A DNA stretch of 64,000 nucleotides. Origin: a bacterium. Lineage in GTDB: Bacteria > Bacillota > Bacilli > Lactobacillales > Streptococcaceae. Below, piece by piece: positions 48,238 through 57,989 of this stretch. How positions within the stretch are numbered: the stretch's first letter is position 1; every line of letters begins with the position of its first letter. Where the stretch lies: positions 80,841-144,840 of the forward strand of contig CAJNBT010000004.1 in assembly GCA_905221085.1 (NCBI GenBank), given 5' to 3'. The notes under the pieces were generated by a model that saw only the letters and a list, made by a program, of their open reading frames with translations, was not told the DNA's origin and did no database searches. Made by a program: the position numbers and the translations under genes.

Positions 48238-49509
48238 ATGAAGAAACAAAGCAAGTACCAAGAGGTCGTTTCCTATCTAAAAAATGGTATCGAGTCTGGA
48301 CGCTTTCCGACGGGAAGCCGCCTGCCTTCTATCCGTCAACTGAGCCTTGACTTTCACTGTAGCAAGGATACCATTCAACGAGCCCTACTGGAATTACGAC
48401 ACGAACAATACCTCTATGCCAAGCCCCAGAGTGGCTACTATGTCCTAGAACAAGGGCAACATCAAGACCTAGAAATCGAGGTTACGGACGAACACGCCAG
48501 CGCCTATGACGATTTCCGACTCTGTGTCAATGAAACCTTGATTGGCCGGGAAAACTACCTCTTCAACTACTATGACAACCAAGAAGGTTTAGAAGACCTA
48601 AGACAGTCCATTCATAAACTGCTCTTTGACCAAGCCCTCTACTGCAAGGCTGACCAACTGGTACTGACTTCTGGAACCCAACAAGCCTTGTTTATCCTCT
48701 CTCAAATTTCCTTCCCTAGCCAAGCTAAGGAAATCTTGGTCGAACAGCCGACCTACCATCGGATGAATCGCCTCTTGATTGCTCAGGGTCTGGACTATCA
48801 AACGATCGAACGAGGCATTGATGGGATCGACTTGGAGGAACTGGAAGGCCACTTCAAAACAGGAAAAATTAAGTTTTTCTATACCATTCCTCGTTTTCAC
48901 TATCCTCTTGGGCATTCCTATTCTGAGCAGGACAAACGCGCTATTCTTGACTTAGCTGCCAAGTATGGTGTTTATATCGTAGAGGACGATTATCTGGGGG
49001 ATTTGGACTCCAAGAAGGGCCAGACCTTCCACTATCTGGATACAGAAGAGCGCGTTATTTATATCAAGTCCTTCTCAACCAGCCTCTTTCCAGCCCTGCG
49101 GATAACAGCACTCATCCTGCCAAATGCTATCAAGGAAGCTTTTGTGGCCTACAAAAATATCCTAGATTACGACAGCAACCTCATCATGCAAAAAGCCCTG
49201 TCACTCTATATTGACAGTCAATTGTTTGAGAAAAATCGGCTAGCTCGCTTGTCCAATCAAGAAACTTACCAAAAACAAATCGAGAAAAGTTTAACCAAAA
49301 CACCTTGTCCTCTTCCTCATTTTCCTCTTCACGATGGTGTATTGCTAGACCTGAGACAGTATCCTAAAATCGCCAGTCTCAAACACAGTCAACTGGGCTT
49401 GGACTTCTTTGAAGAGTCTTACTTGAGTGTCTGCCCTTATCAATTTGCCAAGGTGTCCTTAGAAAATCTGGAAAATGTTTTAAACTATTTAAAAGCAGAA
49501 TTGGAATGA
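48238..49509 (+). CDS. MocR/GntR-type regulator with PLP aminotransferase domain
   Basis: Two-domain protein, 423 residues. The N-terminal GntR winged helix (YLKNGIESGRFPTGSRLPSIRQLSLDFHCSKDTIQRALLEL, residues 10-50) precedes a class-I aminotransferase fold with VLTSGTQQALFILSQI, VEDDYLGDL and the PLP lysine in IYIKSFSTSLFPALRI. MocR proteins sense amines or PLP-linked metabolites. Divergent from budA, so regulation of acetoin metabolism is possible (inference). Strong AGGGAGG site. Confidence 0.88.
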   Translation: MKKQSKYQEVVSYLKNGIESGRFPTGSRLPSIRQLSLDFHCSKDTIQRALLELRHEQYLYAKPQSGYYVLEQGQHQDLEIEVTDEHASAYDDFRLCVNETLIGRENYLFNYYDNQEGLEDLRQSIHKLLFDQALYCKADQLVLTSGTQQALFILSQISFPSQAKEILVEQPTYHRMNRLLIAQGLDYQTIERGIDGIDLEELEGHFKTGKIKFFYTIPRFHYPLGHSYSEQDKRAILDLAAKYGVYIVEDDYLGDLDSKKGQTFHYLDTEERVIYIKSFSTSLFPALRITALILPNAIKEAFVAYKNILDYDSNLIMQKALSLYIDSQLFEKNRLARLSNQETYQKQIEKSLTKTPCPLPHFPLHDGVLLDLRQYPKIASLKHSQLGLDFFEESYLSVCPYQFAKVSLENLENVLNYLKAELE

Positions 49510-49527
49510 CTTCCAACTCTGCTTTTT
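49494..49527. terminator. Terminator after the MocR gene
   Basis: GCAGAATTGGAA-TGAC-TTCCAACTCTGC with TTTTTT, overlapping the end of the gene; the aatB stop is 3 nt beyond, so both convergent genes may use it. Confidence 0.85.
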
Positions 49528-49529
49528 TC

Positions 49530-50345
49530 TTATTGTTCAACTTCTGTTAGGGTTGCCGCTTTTTCAAGATATTTTTGGTAGGTGCCGTCATCCTTGAGTT
49601 TTTGGATGACCTTGTCCACCACTTCTTTCAAATCAGCACTATTTTTTCTAAGGGCAACTGCATTAGCTTCGCCGTCCTTCATCTTCAAGCTGACAGTTGC
49701 GACAGCTAGGTCGGCATTTTTAACAGCATAGCTAAGCGCAACAGGCTCATCCATGTGAACAGCATCTACTTTTCCAGCCTGCAATTCATTGACAGCTTCA
49801 CCCATATTGGTTAGGGAAGTCAATTGAGCTTTTGGCAATTGTTCCTTAACCATTGATTCTGGAACAGTCCCTTTTTGGGCTGCAATATTAGCACTTTCAA
49901 GGCTAGTTAAATCCTTGTATTTTTCTACATCAGACTTACGGACCAAGAAACTAATCTTGTTTTCATAGTAAGGGATCGAAAAATCAAAGACTTCTTTTCT
50001 CTCATCAGTAGCGCTAATTCCCGCAACGGCTAGATCTGCCTTCCCAGTTTGAAGACTGGTCAAGACATTGTCAAAACTCATGCTTGAAATTTCCAACTTC
50101 ACCCCAAGTTCATCAGCGATAGCTTGGGCCATATCAATATCCGCACCGACTACCTGATTTTTCCCGTCAACCAAGGCTTGGAATTCAAAGGGTGCATAAT
50201 CAGGACTGGTCGCCACAACTAATTTCCCCTTTTGCTTAATGGCCTCAAGAGCTGACTGAGAACCATTAGAACCCGACTGACAAGCCACTAATAAGAAACT
50301 TGCAAGAAAACTACATAAAACAAATATCCATTTTTTTGATTTCAT
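49530..50345 (-). CDS. aatB: Amino-acid ABC transporter substrate-binding lipoprotein
   Basis: Surface lipoprotein capturing an amino acid; the pneumococcal equivalent AatB has been linked with cysteine/cystine-type uptake. 271 residues, lipobox LVAC with Cys about 22. Family signature VATSPDYAPFEFQALVDGKNQVVGADIDMAQAIADELG, then LTSLQTGKADLAVAGISATDERKEVFDFS. It has a consensus promoter of its own; permease and ATPase genes are elsewhere. Substrate assignment is from memory of the pneumococcal gene. Confidence 0.82.
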   Translation of the reverse strand: MKSKKWIFVLCSFLASFLLVACQSGSNGSQSALEAIKQKGKLVVATSPDYAPFEFQALVDGKNQVVGADIDMAQAIADELGVKLEISSMSFDNVLTSLQTGKADLAVAGISATDERKEVFDFSIPYYENKISFLVRKSDVEKYKDLTSLESANIAAQKGTVPESMVKEQLPKAQLTSLTNMGEAVNELQAGKVDAVHMDEPVALSYAVKNADLAVATVSLKMKDGEANAVALRKNSADLKEVVDKVIQKLKDDGTYQKYLEKAATLTEVEQ

Positions 50346-50376
50346 AAATAAACAACCTCTCTGTTAATTTTGTATA

Positions 50377-50405
50377 ATTATAACGTTATCCAAGATACTT
50401 GTCAA
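50377..50405 (-). promoter_or_regulatory. aatB promoter
   Basis: Minus-strand TTGACA (50400-50405), 17-bp spacer, TATAAT (50377-50382): perfect consensus. Confidence 0.85.
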
Positions 50406-50449
50406 GCGTTTTTTGAATTTTTATCTCAAAAATATTTTTTTCATTCAAT

Positions 50450-50485
50450 AAAAGGAGCTTTCGGTTGATTTCAAGCTCCTTTTTA
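50450..50485. terminator. pst-phoU operon terminator
   Basis: AAAAGGAGCTT and AAGCTCCTTTT arms with an 11-nt loop and T-run, after phoU. Confidence 0.85.
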
Positions 50486-50502
50486 TACAGAATGAATCTA
50501 TT

Positions 50503-51159
50503 TTATAGTTCGACAATCTTACCTGTTTCAAAGTAAACAACCCATTCACAGATATTCTTGGCATAGTCTCCAATGCGTTCCAAGAAGGCAATCACTTGGA
50601 AATAATCTCGACCTGTAACGATGGCATCTGGATTTTTCTTGATTTCTTCTGTAGCCAACTCACGAATGCTATCAAAGTAATGGTTGATTTTTTCGTCCAT
50701 AGCTGCTACTTCATAGGCCTGGTCAACTGAACCATTGAGATAGAGTTCCAAGACTGCTTCGACGAAGTTCTTGACATCGCGACCCATTCTCTTGATTTCT
50801 TCTTCAACAGCAGGGATACGTTGCTCCCCCTTCATACGAATTGCTGCTTTAGCAATAGAAACAGCATGGTCACCCATACGTTCCAAGTCAGATACAGCCT
50901 TCAAGACGGTTAGAACTGTACGCAAGTCCTGAGAAACAGGTTGCTGAAGGGCAATCATTTCAAATGATTTCTTCTCCAATTTCACTTCGTATTCGTTTAC
51001 TTCTGCATCGTCTTCGATGACTTCCTTGGCCAAATCACGGTCATGCGTAACAAAGGCACGCACTGTCCGATTGATTTGGGATAGCACTTCTTGTCCCATA
51101 GCATAGAACTGGTTGTGCAATTTCTCTAAATCTTCCTCAAATTGAGAACGTAACATCAT
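50503..51159 (-). CDS. phoU: Phosphate transport regulator PhoU
   Basis: Cytoplasmic regulator that dampens the Pst phosphate importer and its two-component system. 218 residues of two helical repeats: RSQFEEDLEKLHNQFYAMGQEVL, then ALQQPVSQDLRTVLTVLKAVSDLERMGDHAVSIA, matched by a second half with RIGDYAKNICEWVVY. The paired E/D-x-x-x-D metal motifs are visible. Last gene of the operon, 8 nt after pstB. Confidence 0.95.
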   Translation of the reverse strand: MMLRSQFEEDLEKLHNQFYAMGQEVLSQINRTVRAFVTHDRDLAKEVIEDDAEVNEYEVKLEKKSFEMIALQQPVSQDLRTVLTVLKAVSDLERMGDHAVSIAKAAIRMKGEQRIPAVEEEIKRMGRDVKNFVEAVLELYLNGSVDQAYEVAAMDEKINHYFDSIRELATEEIKKNPDAIVTGRDYFQVIAFLERIGDYAKNICEWVVYFETGKIVEL

Positions 51160-51167
51160 TTATCTCC

Positions 51168-51926
51168 TTATCCAAATTTTCCTGAAATATAATCTTCTGT
51201 TTCCTTGTGTTGTGGGTTGAGGAACATCTTCTTGGTATCGTTAAACTCAATCAAATCTCCATCTAGGAAAAATCCTGTCTTGTCAGAGATACGAGAGGCT
51301 TGTTGCATGGAACGTGTAACCAAGAGCATGGTGTATTTATTTTTTAGCCCATACAAGGTTTCCTCAATCTTCCCAGCAGATATAGGGTCCAAGGCTGAAG
51401 TCGGTTCATCCAAGAGAATGATTTTAGGACTAGTTGCCAAGACACGGGCAACACAGACACGTTGCTGTTGTCCACCTGAAAGCCCGATAGCTGAATCATG
51501 CAGGCGATCCTTGACCTCATCCCAGATAGAAGCACGCTGCAAGGCTTTTTCCACTGCTTCATCCAGAACTTGCTTGTCCTTCACTCCATTGATACGAAGC
51601 CCATAGACAACATTTTCGTAGATAGACATAGGGAAAGGGTTTGGTTGTTGGAAAACCATGCCGATTTCCTTCCGCAATTCAACTGTATCTGTACGTGGGC
51701 TATAAATATTGTGACCGTTGTAAACCACCGAACCAGTTGTAGTCACCTCTGGATTGAGATCCCCCATGCGGTTGATGGCCTTGAGGAGGGTTGATTTCCC
51801 TGAACCAGATGGACCAATCAAGGCTGTAATTTCCTTAGGTTGGAAAGATAGGGAAACACTATTCAAGGCCTTCTTTTGATTGTAGTAAACGGACAGGTCT
51901 GACACCTGTAAAATCGCTTCTGTCAT
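51168..51926 (-). CDS. pstB: Phosphate ABC transporter ATPase PstB (H-loop His replaced)
   Basis: One of two adjacent PstB ATPases. 252 residues: Walker [10 protein letters not shown], signature [15 protein letters not shown], Walker [13 protein letters not shown]. The H-loop reads [12 protein letters not shown]; the histidine of VTH is Arg (codon CGT), a one-base change from CAT. This would weaken ATP hydrolysis at one composite site if it works with the other PstB. 12 nt after the first pstB. Confidence 0.93.
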   Translation of the reverse strand: MTEAILQVSDLSVYYNQKKALNSVSLSFQPKEITALIGPSGSGKSTLLKAINRMGDLNPEVTTTGSVVYNGHNIYSPRTDTVELRKEIGMVFQQPNPFPMSIYENVVYGLRINGVKDKQVLDEAVEKALQRASIWDEVKDRLHDSAIGLSGGQQQRVCVARVLATSPKIILLDEPTSALDPISAGKIEETLYGLKNKYTMLLVTRSMQQASRISDKTGFFLDGDLIEFNDTKKMFLNPQHKETEDYISGKFG

Positions 51927-51938
51927 ACTGTTTCCTTT

Positions 51939-52742
51939 CTATCCAAAGTGTCCTGTTACATAATCATTAGTTGACTGTAGTTTGGCATTTTGGAAAATAT
52001 TAGAGGTCTTATCGTACTCGATCAAGTCACCCAAGTAGAAAAATCCTGTGTAGTCACTAGCACGCGCAGCCTGCTGCATACTGTGGGTCACGATGATGAT
52101 GGTAAAGTCCTTCTTCAATTCCAACATGGTTTCTTCCAGCTGGGCTGTCGCAATCGGATCCAAGGCTGACGCTGGTTCATCCATTAAGAGGATATCTGGT
52201 TTAACAGAGATAGCACGAGCAATACAGAGACGTTGCTGCTGACCACCTGATAGGGTCAAGGCTGACTTGTGCAAATCGTCTTTGACCTGTTCCCAAAGGG
52301 CAGCCTGACGAAGAGAGGTTTCCACAATTTCATCCAAGACTTGCTTGTCCTTAACCCCTGCACGTTCATGGGCAAAAGTGATGTTGCGGTAGATAGACTT
52401 GGCGAAGGGATTTGGGCGTTGGAAGACCATTCCGATGTGCTTACGCATTTCATACACGTTGATTTCTGGACGGTTGACATCAATCCCTTGATAGAGAATT
52501 TGACCTGTTACCTTGGCAATATCAATAGTATCATTCATACGGTTGAGACTGCGGAGGTAGGTTGATTTTCCTGAACCAGAAGGGCCAATTAAGGCTGTAA
52601 TTTTATTTTTTTCAAATTGCATATCGATGCCCTTGATGGATTCTTTTTTACCGTAGTAAACATGCAAATCCTTAGTAGAGAGGGCCACTTTCTCTTCAGG
52701 AAAGGTGATGATATGCTTTTCATCCCAATTATATTTTGACAT
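51939..52742 (-). CDS. pstB: Phosphate ABC transporter ATPase PstB
   Basis: First of the paired PstB ATPases, 267 residues. Walker [25 protein letters not shown], Walker B ILLMDEPASALD and a normal H-loop IIVTHSMQQAARA. The N-terminal extension of about 15 residues (MSKYNWDEKHIITFPEE) distinguishes it from the second copy. Between pstA and the second pstB. Confidence 0.95.
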   Translation of the reverse strand: MSKYNWDEKHIITFPEEKVALSTKDLHVYYGKKESIKGIDMQFEKNKITALIGPSGSGKSTYLRSLNRMNDTIDIAKVTGQILYQGIDVNRPEINVYEMRKHIGMVFQRPNPFAKSIYRNITFAHERAGVKDKQVLDEIVETSLRQAALWEQVKDDLHKSALTLSGGQQQRLCIARAISVKPDILLMDEPASALDPIATAQLEETMLELKKDFTIIIVTHSMQQAARASDYTGFFYLGDLIEYDKTSNIFQNAKLQSTNDYVTGHFG

Positions 52743-52752
52743 GGCTTCTCCT

Positions 52753-53637
52753 TTAGGCAGCGGTTAATTTCTTATGTAGGTAGCTTCCGAGTTTGCGGGC
52801 TCCAAAGTTAAAGATCAAGATAAAGATGAGGAGCACGGCTGCAGAACCTGCTGAAACAATCGTAGCATCTGGAATGGTTCCTTCACTGTTAACTTTCCAG
52901 ATATGTACAGCCAAGGTTTCAGCTTGACGGAAGATGGAAATTGGACTGGTAACACTGAGAATATTCCAATTAGACCAGTCTAGTGCTGGTGCAGATTGCC
53001 CTGCAGTATAGATAAGAGCAGCAGCCTCACCAAAGATACGACCAGAGGCCAAGACAACCCCAGTCACAATACCTGGGAGAGCTTCTGGAATGACCACATG
53101 AACCACAGTCTCCCAACGAGAAATCCCAAGGGCCAGACCAGCTTCACGCTGCGTATGGTGAACGTGTTTCAAACTGTCTTCAACATTACGAGTCATCTGA
53201 GGCAAGTTAAAGACTGTCAAGGCCAAGGCACCAGAAATGATTGAAAATCCATACTCAAACTGAACTACAAAGATCAAATAACCAAAGAGACCTACAACCA
53301 CAGATGGGAGTGAAGACAAGATTTCAATACAGGTTCTGACAAAATTGGTTACAGGACCTTTTTTGGCATATTCAGCTAGGAAAATCCCAGCTCCCATAGA
53401 TAAAGGAACAGAAATAATCAAGGTAATGACCAAGAGGAAGAAGGAATTATAGAGCTGAATTCCTATCCCTCCACCTGCTTGGTAAGAAGATGATTTGCCA
53501 GTCAAGAAAGACCAAGAGATGTGAGGCAAACCACGAACCAAGATATAGAGAATCAAGGATGCCAAGATGGCAACGATGATTCCTGCAATCGAGTAGAGGA
53601 CAGCTGTTGCAATTTTATCTAATTTCTTAGCGTGCAT
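52753..53637 (-). CDS. pstA: Phosphate permease PstA
   Basis: Membrane permease of the high-affinity phosphate importer, 294 residues, six helices. EAA-loop segment HTQREAGLALGISRWETVVHVVIPEALPGIVTG is near 165-197; GGIGIQLYNSFFLLVITLIISVPLSMGAGIFLAEY is characteristic. Its start overlaps pstC by 11 nt. Confidence 0.95.
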   Translation of the reverse strand: MHAKKLDKIATAVLYSIAGIIVAILASLILYILVRGLPHISWSFLTGKSSSYQAGGGIGIQLYNSFFLLVITLIISVPLSMGAGIFLAEYAKKGPVTNFVRTCIEILSSLPSVVVGLFGYLIFVVQFEYGFSIISGALALTVFNLPQMTRNVEDSLKHVHHTQREAGLALGISRWETVVHVVIPEALPGIVTGVVLASGRIFGEAAALIYTAGQSAPALDWSNWNILSVTSPISIFRQAETLAVHIWKVNSEGTIPDATIVSAGSAAVLLIFILIFNFGARKLGSYLHKKLTAA

Positions 53638-54544
53638 AGTTTTTCTTTCCTCTTTCTTTCGTAATCAATTTAATCACACTGTTAAAGGCCAAACTCATCA
53701 AGAGCAAGACTAAGGCCAGTGACCAAAGAACGTTATTATCAACTGTTCCCATAACGGTATTTCCGATACCCATGGTCAAAACAGAGGTCAAGGTCGCAGC
53801 AGGTGTTGTTAATGAAGTCGGGACAACGGCTGAGTTTCCGACTACCATCTGAATAGCCAAGGCCTCACCAAAGGCACGCGCCATCCCAAAGACCACCGCT
53901 GTGAAAATCCCTGAACGCGCCGCCTTCAAGGTCACGCGCCAGATGGTTTGCCAACGAGTGGCTCCCATAGCCAAACTAGCTTCACGGTAGTGACGAGGTA
54001 CTGCACGCAAGCTATCCGTTGTCATAAAGGTTACCGTCGGTAAAATCATGACAAAGAGAACGAAAATCCCTGACAAAATTCCAAAACCAGTTCCACCAAA
54101 GATACTACGGACAAAGGGAACTACGACCTGCAAACCAATAAATCCATAGACGACTGAAGGAATCCCAACTAGCAATTCAATGGCTGGTTGCAAGATTCTC
54201 GCACCTTTTGGTGAGACTTCGGTCATAAAGACTGCCGCACCGATGGCAAAAGGAGTTGCGATAAGGGCTGATAGGATTGTGACAATAAAGGAACCCAAAA
54301 TCATGGGAAGGGCACCAAATTGTTTACCTGAAGGATTCCAAGTTTGTCCAAAGAGGAAATCAAAGATATTGACCCCATTGACAAAGAAGGTCGACAAACC
54401 TTTTTGGGCTACAAAGATTAAAATCATAGCCACAATGATAACAATCAAAGAGAGGCAGGCAAAAGTCAGACTTTTCCCTAATTTCTCAAGACGAGAGTTC
54501 TTTGAGGGAGAAAGTAATTTTTTAGCTAATTCTTCTTGATTCAT
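53627..54544 (-). CDS. pstC: Phosphate permease PstC
   Basis: Partner permease, 305 residues, six helices; GALPMILGSFIVTILSALIATPFAIGAAVFMTE and the EAA loop HYREASLAMGATRWQTIWRVTLKAARSGIFTAV are present. Start ATG overlaps the pstS stop by 1 nt. Confidence 0.95.
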   Translation of the reverse strand: MNQEELAKKLLSPSKNSRLEKLGKSLTFACLSLIVIIVAMILIFVAQKGLSTFFVNGVNIFDFLFGQTWNPSGKQFGALPMILGSFIVTILSALIATPFAIGAAVFMTEVSPKGARILQPAIELLVGIPSVVYGFIGLQVVVPFVRSIFGGTGFGILSGIFVLFVMILPTVTFMTTDSLRAVPRHYREASLAMGATRWQTIWRVTLKAARSGIFTAVVFGMARAFGEALAIQMVVGNSAVVPTSLTTPAATLTSVLTMGIGNTVMGTVDNNVLWSLALVLLLMSLAFNSVIKLITKERGKKNYAR

Positions 54545-55422
54545 TAGTGACTCCCTTCTAGTGCTGTCACTGTTCCAACAGCATCTTTTTCAACCTTCAT
54601 TTCCTTGACAGAAATATAGCCCATTCCCTTAACGATTCCGCTTTGTGCTTCATCTGAAAGGACAAAATTAAGAAACTCTGCCACCAATTCATTAGGCTGA
54701 CCTAGTGTATACATGTGTTCGTAAGACCACAAAGGCCAGTTATTCGTGGTAACATTTTCTGCAATCGGCTCATAGCCATTCAACTTCATGCGTTTAACCG
54801 AGTCATCCACATAGGCAAAGGCTAGGTAAGAAATGGCTCCTGGTGTCTGGGAAACAATGTTTTTGACCATCCCATTTGAATCCTGTTCTTGACTCTGCAC
54901 GGCAGATTGACCATCCATGATAACACTATCAAAGGTTGCACGCGAACCAGAACTTGCCGCGCGGTTGATAATGGAAATGGCTAGGTCTTTCCCACCAACT
55001 TCTTTCCAGTTGGTCACTTGACCTGTGAAGATGCTACGGAGTTGTTCAGTTGTCAAATTTTCAACGTCAACTTCCTTATTTACAATCACCGCCAAGCCCG
55101 CTACAGCAACCTTATGGTCCACTAGAGCGGATGCATTGATACCGTCTTTTTCCTCGGCAAATACGTCTGAATTTCCTACATCAACGGCTCCAGACTGAAC
55201 CTGAGACAGACCTGTACCAGATCCTCCACCTTGGACGTTGACTGTTTTTCCAACGTGCATAGAACCGAATTCATCTGCTGCTGCTTCGACCAGGGGCTGA
55301 AGAGCCGTTGAGCCAACAGCTGTCATGGATTCTCCACGATCAATCCAGCTAGCACATCCCGCCAAAGAACCTGCCAGCAAGAGAGCTGCAAGGGATAGAG
55401 CGAGTTTTTTCCTTTTTTTCAC
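54544..55422 (-). CDS. pstS: Phosphate-binding lipoprotein PstS
   Basis: Surface phosphate receptor, 292 residues. Lipobox LAGC (Cys23), then [20 protein letters not shown] and phosphate-site segments [24 protein letters not shown] and [16 protein letters not shown]. The start is GTG at 55420-55422 with AAGGAG upstream. First canonical gene of pstSCAB-B-phoU; preceded by a possible 42-codon ORF. Confidence 0.95.
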   Translation of the reverse strand: MKKRKKLALSLAALLLAGSLAGCASWIDRGESMTAVGSTALQPLVEAAADEFGSMHVGKTVNVQGGGSGTGLSQVQSGAVDVGNSDVFAEEKDGINASALVDHKVAVAGLAVIVNKEVDVENLTTEQLRSIFTGQVTNWKEVGGKDLAISIINRAASSGSRATFDSVIMDGQSAVQSQEQDSNGMVKNIVSQTPGAISYLAFAYVDDSVKRMKLNGYEPIAENVTTNNWPLWSYEHMYTLGQPNELVAEFLNFVLSDEAQSGIVKGMGYISVKEMKVEKDAVGTVTALEGSH

Positions 55423-55472
55423 TGTTTTTCTCCTTGAAAATAATGGTGAATGCTGTGAATTTTTTCAACTAT

Positions 55473-55601
55473 TTATTTATGTTTTTCTTTTAAAAATTGA
55501 GAGCCAACTGAAGTTACTAGCTTAGTTTTACTAGTAATTTGCTCAGTTACCTTTTCCACCAGCTTTGACTTAAAATGAAAGACAATTTGAAAAAAATCCA
55601 T
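55473..55601 (-). CDS. Possible small ORF upstream of pstS (42 aa)
   Basis: An ATG-initiated frame of 42 codons reading MDFFQIVFHFKSKLVEKV, continuing TEQITSKTKLVTSVGS and ending QFLKEKHK, in the 220-bp gap between rsmF and pstS. It is basic and amphipathic. It has no ribosome site; the ATG lies about 8 nt after a TATAGT -10-like box, so it could be leaderless or not translated. It fills most of the pstS leader. Not recognised as a known family. Confidence 0.4.
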   Translation of the reverse strand: MDFFQIVFHFKSKLVEKVTEQITSKTKLVTSVGSQFLKEKHK

Positions 55602-55642
55602 ACTTCCACTATAACATAGACAAGCTACTTTGACTAGCATTT

Positions 55643-56947
55643 TCACTTGAATCTGAGGCCTTTGGGAAAATAATTTTTCAAAACATTTCCAGTCACCTTA
55701 GCAAAGCCCAAACCATTGCCTTGAACCAAAACTTGGTACCAACCATTAGGCAGACTTTCCTCCAGCTGAACGGTTTCTCCAGCCACATACTTTACAAACT
55801 CATCTTGGTCAATTTCAACCAACTGCTTGACCTGACTCGGTTTCAAGGCTAGACCTAGAGCAAAACTAGGCTCAAAGCGTTTTTTCTTAAAAGTGCCCAG
55901 ATGCAGTCCATTACGAGCAATCTTGAGTTTCCCTAAATCGGGCAAGAGTTCTGGCAAGAGATAAAGTTGGTCACCAAAAGTCTGCAAGATTCCCCTTAGA
56001 TTGACCTTTAAGTGTTTTTGCGCAAATTCCTGCCACAAGACAAGCTGTTCACGGCTGAGATTGCTCTTACTTGCCTTAAATTTAGGAGCTGGATTGTCAC
56101 CCTTAAACTGTAGATGAGCTACAAACTGACCCTCTCCCTTAAACTGATGAGGGTACATCCTAGCCGTTTCTGGCAGGTCAATACCAGCTACCATTCCATT
56201 GATATGCTCAACTTGCAGCAAGTCAAAATCATACTCTTCTAGCAACCACTTAACAATCTCTTCGTTTTCCTCAGGTGCCCAGGTACAGGTCGAATAAACC
56301 AAGCGACCACCTTCAGCTAGCATGGTCACTGCATCTTCCAAAATTTCTCTTTGCAAGCTAGCACATTGACTCGGATAATCTAAGCTCCAATAGTCCATAG
56401 CATCTGGTTGCTTACGAAACATCCCTTCCCCTGAGCAAGGGGCATCTAGGACAATGAGGTCAAAATAGCCTTTAAAAACCTTGGCCAAGCGGTCAGCAGA
56501 TTCATTGGTCACCACGACATTTGTCGCTCCAAAGCGCTCCATGTTTTCTACTAAAATCTTAGCCCGTTTGCTTGAAATTTCATTGGAAACAAGGAAACCC
56601 TCCCCCGCTAGATAGGCTGCTAGTTGAGTTGACTTGCCACCTGGAGCAGCGGCCAAATCCAAGACCTTCATCCCAGGACGGGGCTGGGCTACCTGAGCCA
56701 CCATCTGAGCAGCGGGTTCTTGCGAATAAACTAAACCTGTAGCATGCTCAGGCGATTTCCCAGACACCTTCCCATAGTGTCCCCAAGGGGTTTGAGGAAT
56801 GGCATCAGGAAAGGAAACTGGCGCTTCTTTTAAAGGATTGACCCGAAAAGCCGAAACCGCTTCCTCCTCAAAAGAGGCAAGAAAATCTCTTGCCTCATCT
56901 CCTAGTATCTCTTCATATTTTTCAACAAATCCTTCTGGAAATTGCAT
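55643..56947 (-). CDS. rsmF: 16S rRNA (cytosine-C5)-methyltransferase (RsmF-type)
   Basis: SAM-dependent rRNA m5C methyltransferase, 434 residues. Core motifs: LDLAAAPGGKSTQLAAYL (SAM), LDAPCSGEGMFRKQPDA with one catalytic Cys and VYSTCTWAPEENEEIV with the other, plus a C-terminal RNA-binding extension (NGWYQVLVQGNGLGFAKVTGNVLKNYFPKG, PUA-like). The IMPase-family gene ends 1 nt before the start, so they are one unit. RsmB/NOP class is sure; position specificity is inferred. Confidence 0.9.
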   Translation of the reverse strand: MQFPEGFVEKYEEILGDEARDFLASFEEEAVSAFRVNPLKEAPVSFPDAIPQTPWGHYGKVSGKSPEHATGLVYSQEPAAQMVAQVAQPRPGMKVLDLAAAPGGKSTQLAAYLAGEGFLVSNEISSKRAKILVENMERFGATNVVVTNESADRLAKVFKGYFDLIVLDAPCSGEGMFRKQPDAMDYWSLDYPSQCASLQREILEDAVTMLAEGGRLVYSTCTWAPEENEEIVKWLLEEYDFDLLQVEHINGMVAGIDLPETARMYPHQFKGEGQFVAHLQFKGDNPAPKFKASKSNLSREQLVLWQEFAQKHLKVNLRGILQTFGDQLYLLPELLPDLGKLKIARNGLHLGTFKKKRFEPSFALGLALKPSQVKQLVEIDQDEFVKYVAGETVQLEESLPNGWYQVLVQGNGLGFAKVTGNVLKNYFPKGLRFK

Positions 56948-57721
56948 TTAAGTTCTTTTCCTTTCGTAAATATAGGACTGAATTTCCTCCTGCATCTCAA
57001 GAGGCACCATCATGACCGGTTGTCTAGTTTGAAAATCAGGAGCTTCACCAGAAAGGGTCACCACCCGATAGCCCAGATTTTCCCCTAAAATACTAGCGGC
57101 AGCATAATCCCATGGTTGCAGATAGGTGACATAGGTCAACAAACGCCCTGACAAAATCTTGGCAAAACTAATAGCCGCACTGCCATAGACACGAACACCA
57201 AGAACCGCTCGACTCAAGTCAGCCAGCCCCCATTCATTGGTTTCCAGCATACCGCTATTTCCTGCAATGAGAAAATCTCCAAGTGGTTTGGCTTTAAAGG
57301 GAGCTAGGGGCTTATTATTTCGACAAACTGGAAATTCCCCACCACCGTGGTAACAATCCCCCTTAACCACATCATAAATCAGTCCAAACTGCCCCTGACC
57401 ATTTTCAAAATAAGCCATCATAACAGCAAAATCTTCCTGCTGGGCGACAAAGTTATTGGTACCATCAATCGGATCAATGACCCAAACCTTGTCCTCTTGA
57501 ACCGAAGCTCGCAAACAGCCTTCTTCAGCGCAAATCTTATCATCAGGATAACGGGATAAAATCTCACCAACCAAGAGTTCCTGAACTTCCTTGTCCAGTC
57601 TGGTCACCAAATCTGTTGGAGAGGACTTGGTCTCAACGCGCAAGTCTTCCTGCATATGGTCAAGGATGTACTGGCCTGCCTTCCTAACAAGCTCTTTGGC
57701 AAATTCAAATTTACTTTCCAA
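56948..57721 (-). CDS. Inositol monophosphatase family protein
   Basis: Mg2+-dependent phosphatase of the IMPase/FBPase superfamily, 257 residues. Motifs [18 protein letters not shown] (metal site) and the C-terminal [18 protein letters not shown] are present. The TTG at 57719-57721 ([12 protein letters not shown]) is chosen because it gives the family length and follows GGAAAG; an ATG 25 codons upstream would overlap the UPF0223 gene by about 86 nt. Substrate unknown; inositol phosphate, nucleotide or sugar phosphates are possible. Confidence 0.82.
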
Positions 57722-57989
57722 GAGAAATCTTTCCTTCCCCTTTTTCCTTGGCAGCCTGAACAGCTCGGTAAAGCGAATAGCCACTAACCGTTTCAAATTC
57801 TCGTCCCAAACGTTTTTCTTCGCTCTTGCTTGGCACGACCGCTTTGAATCCCTTATAGGAGTCCAGTAACTTTTTAGCCTCTACCTTGCCTTCATAGGCA
57901 GCTTCAACATCATTAAAAAAAGAAAGCACTGAAGCAAGTTCTTCAGTGCTCCACGACAAATCTAGTGGGTAACTATACTGTTTGTTCAT
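57711..57989 (-). CDS. UPF0223 family protein
   Basis: 92-residue protein of the UPF0223 (YktA-like) family: [29 protein letters not shown] at the N-terminus and [35 protein letters not shown]. Function unknown. Its start overlaps the spx-like stop by 1 nt, and its end overlaps the IMPase gene by 11 nt. Confidence 0.85.
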
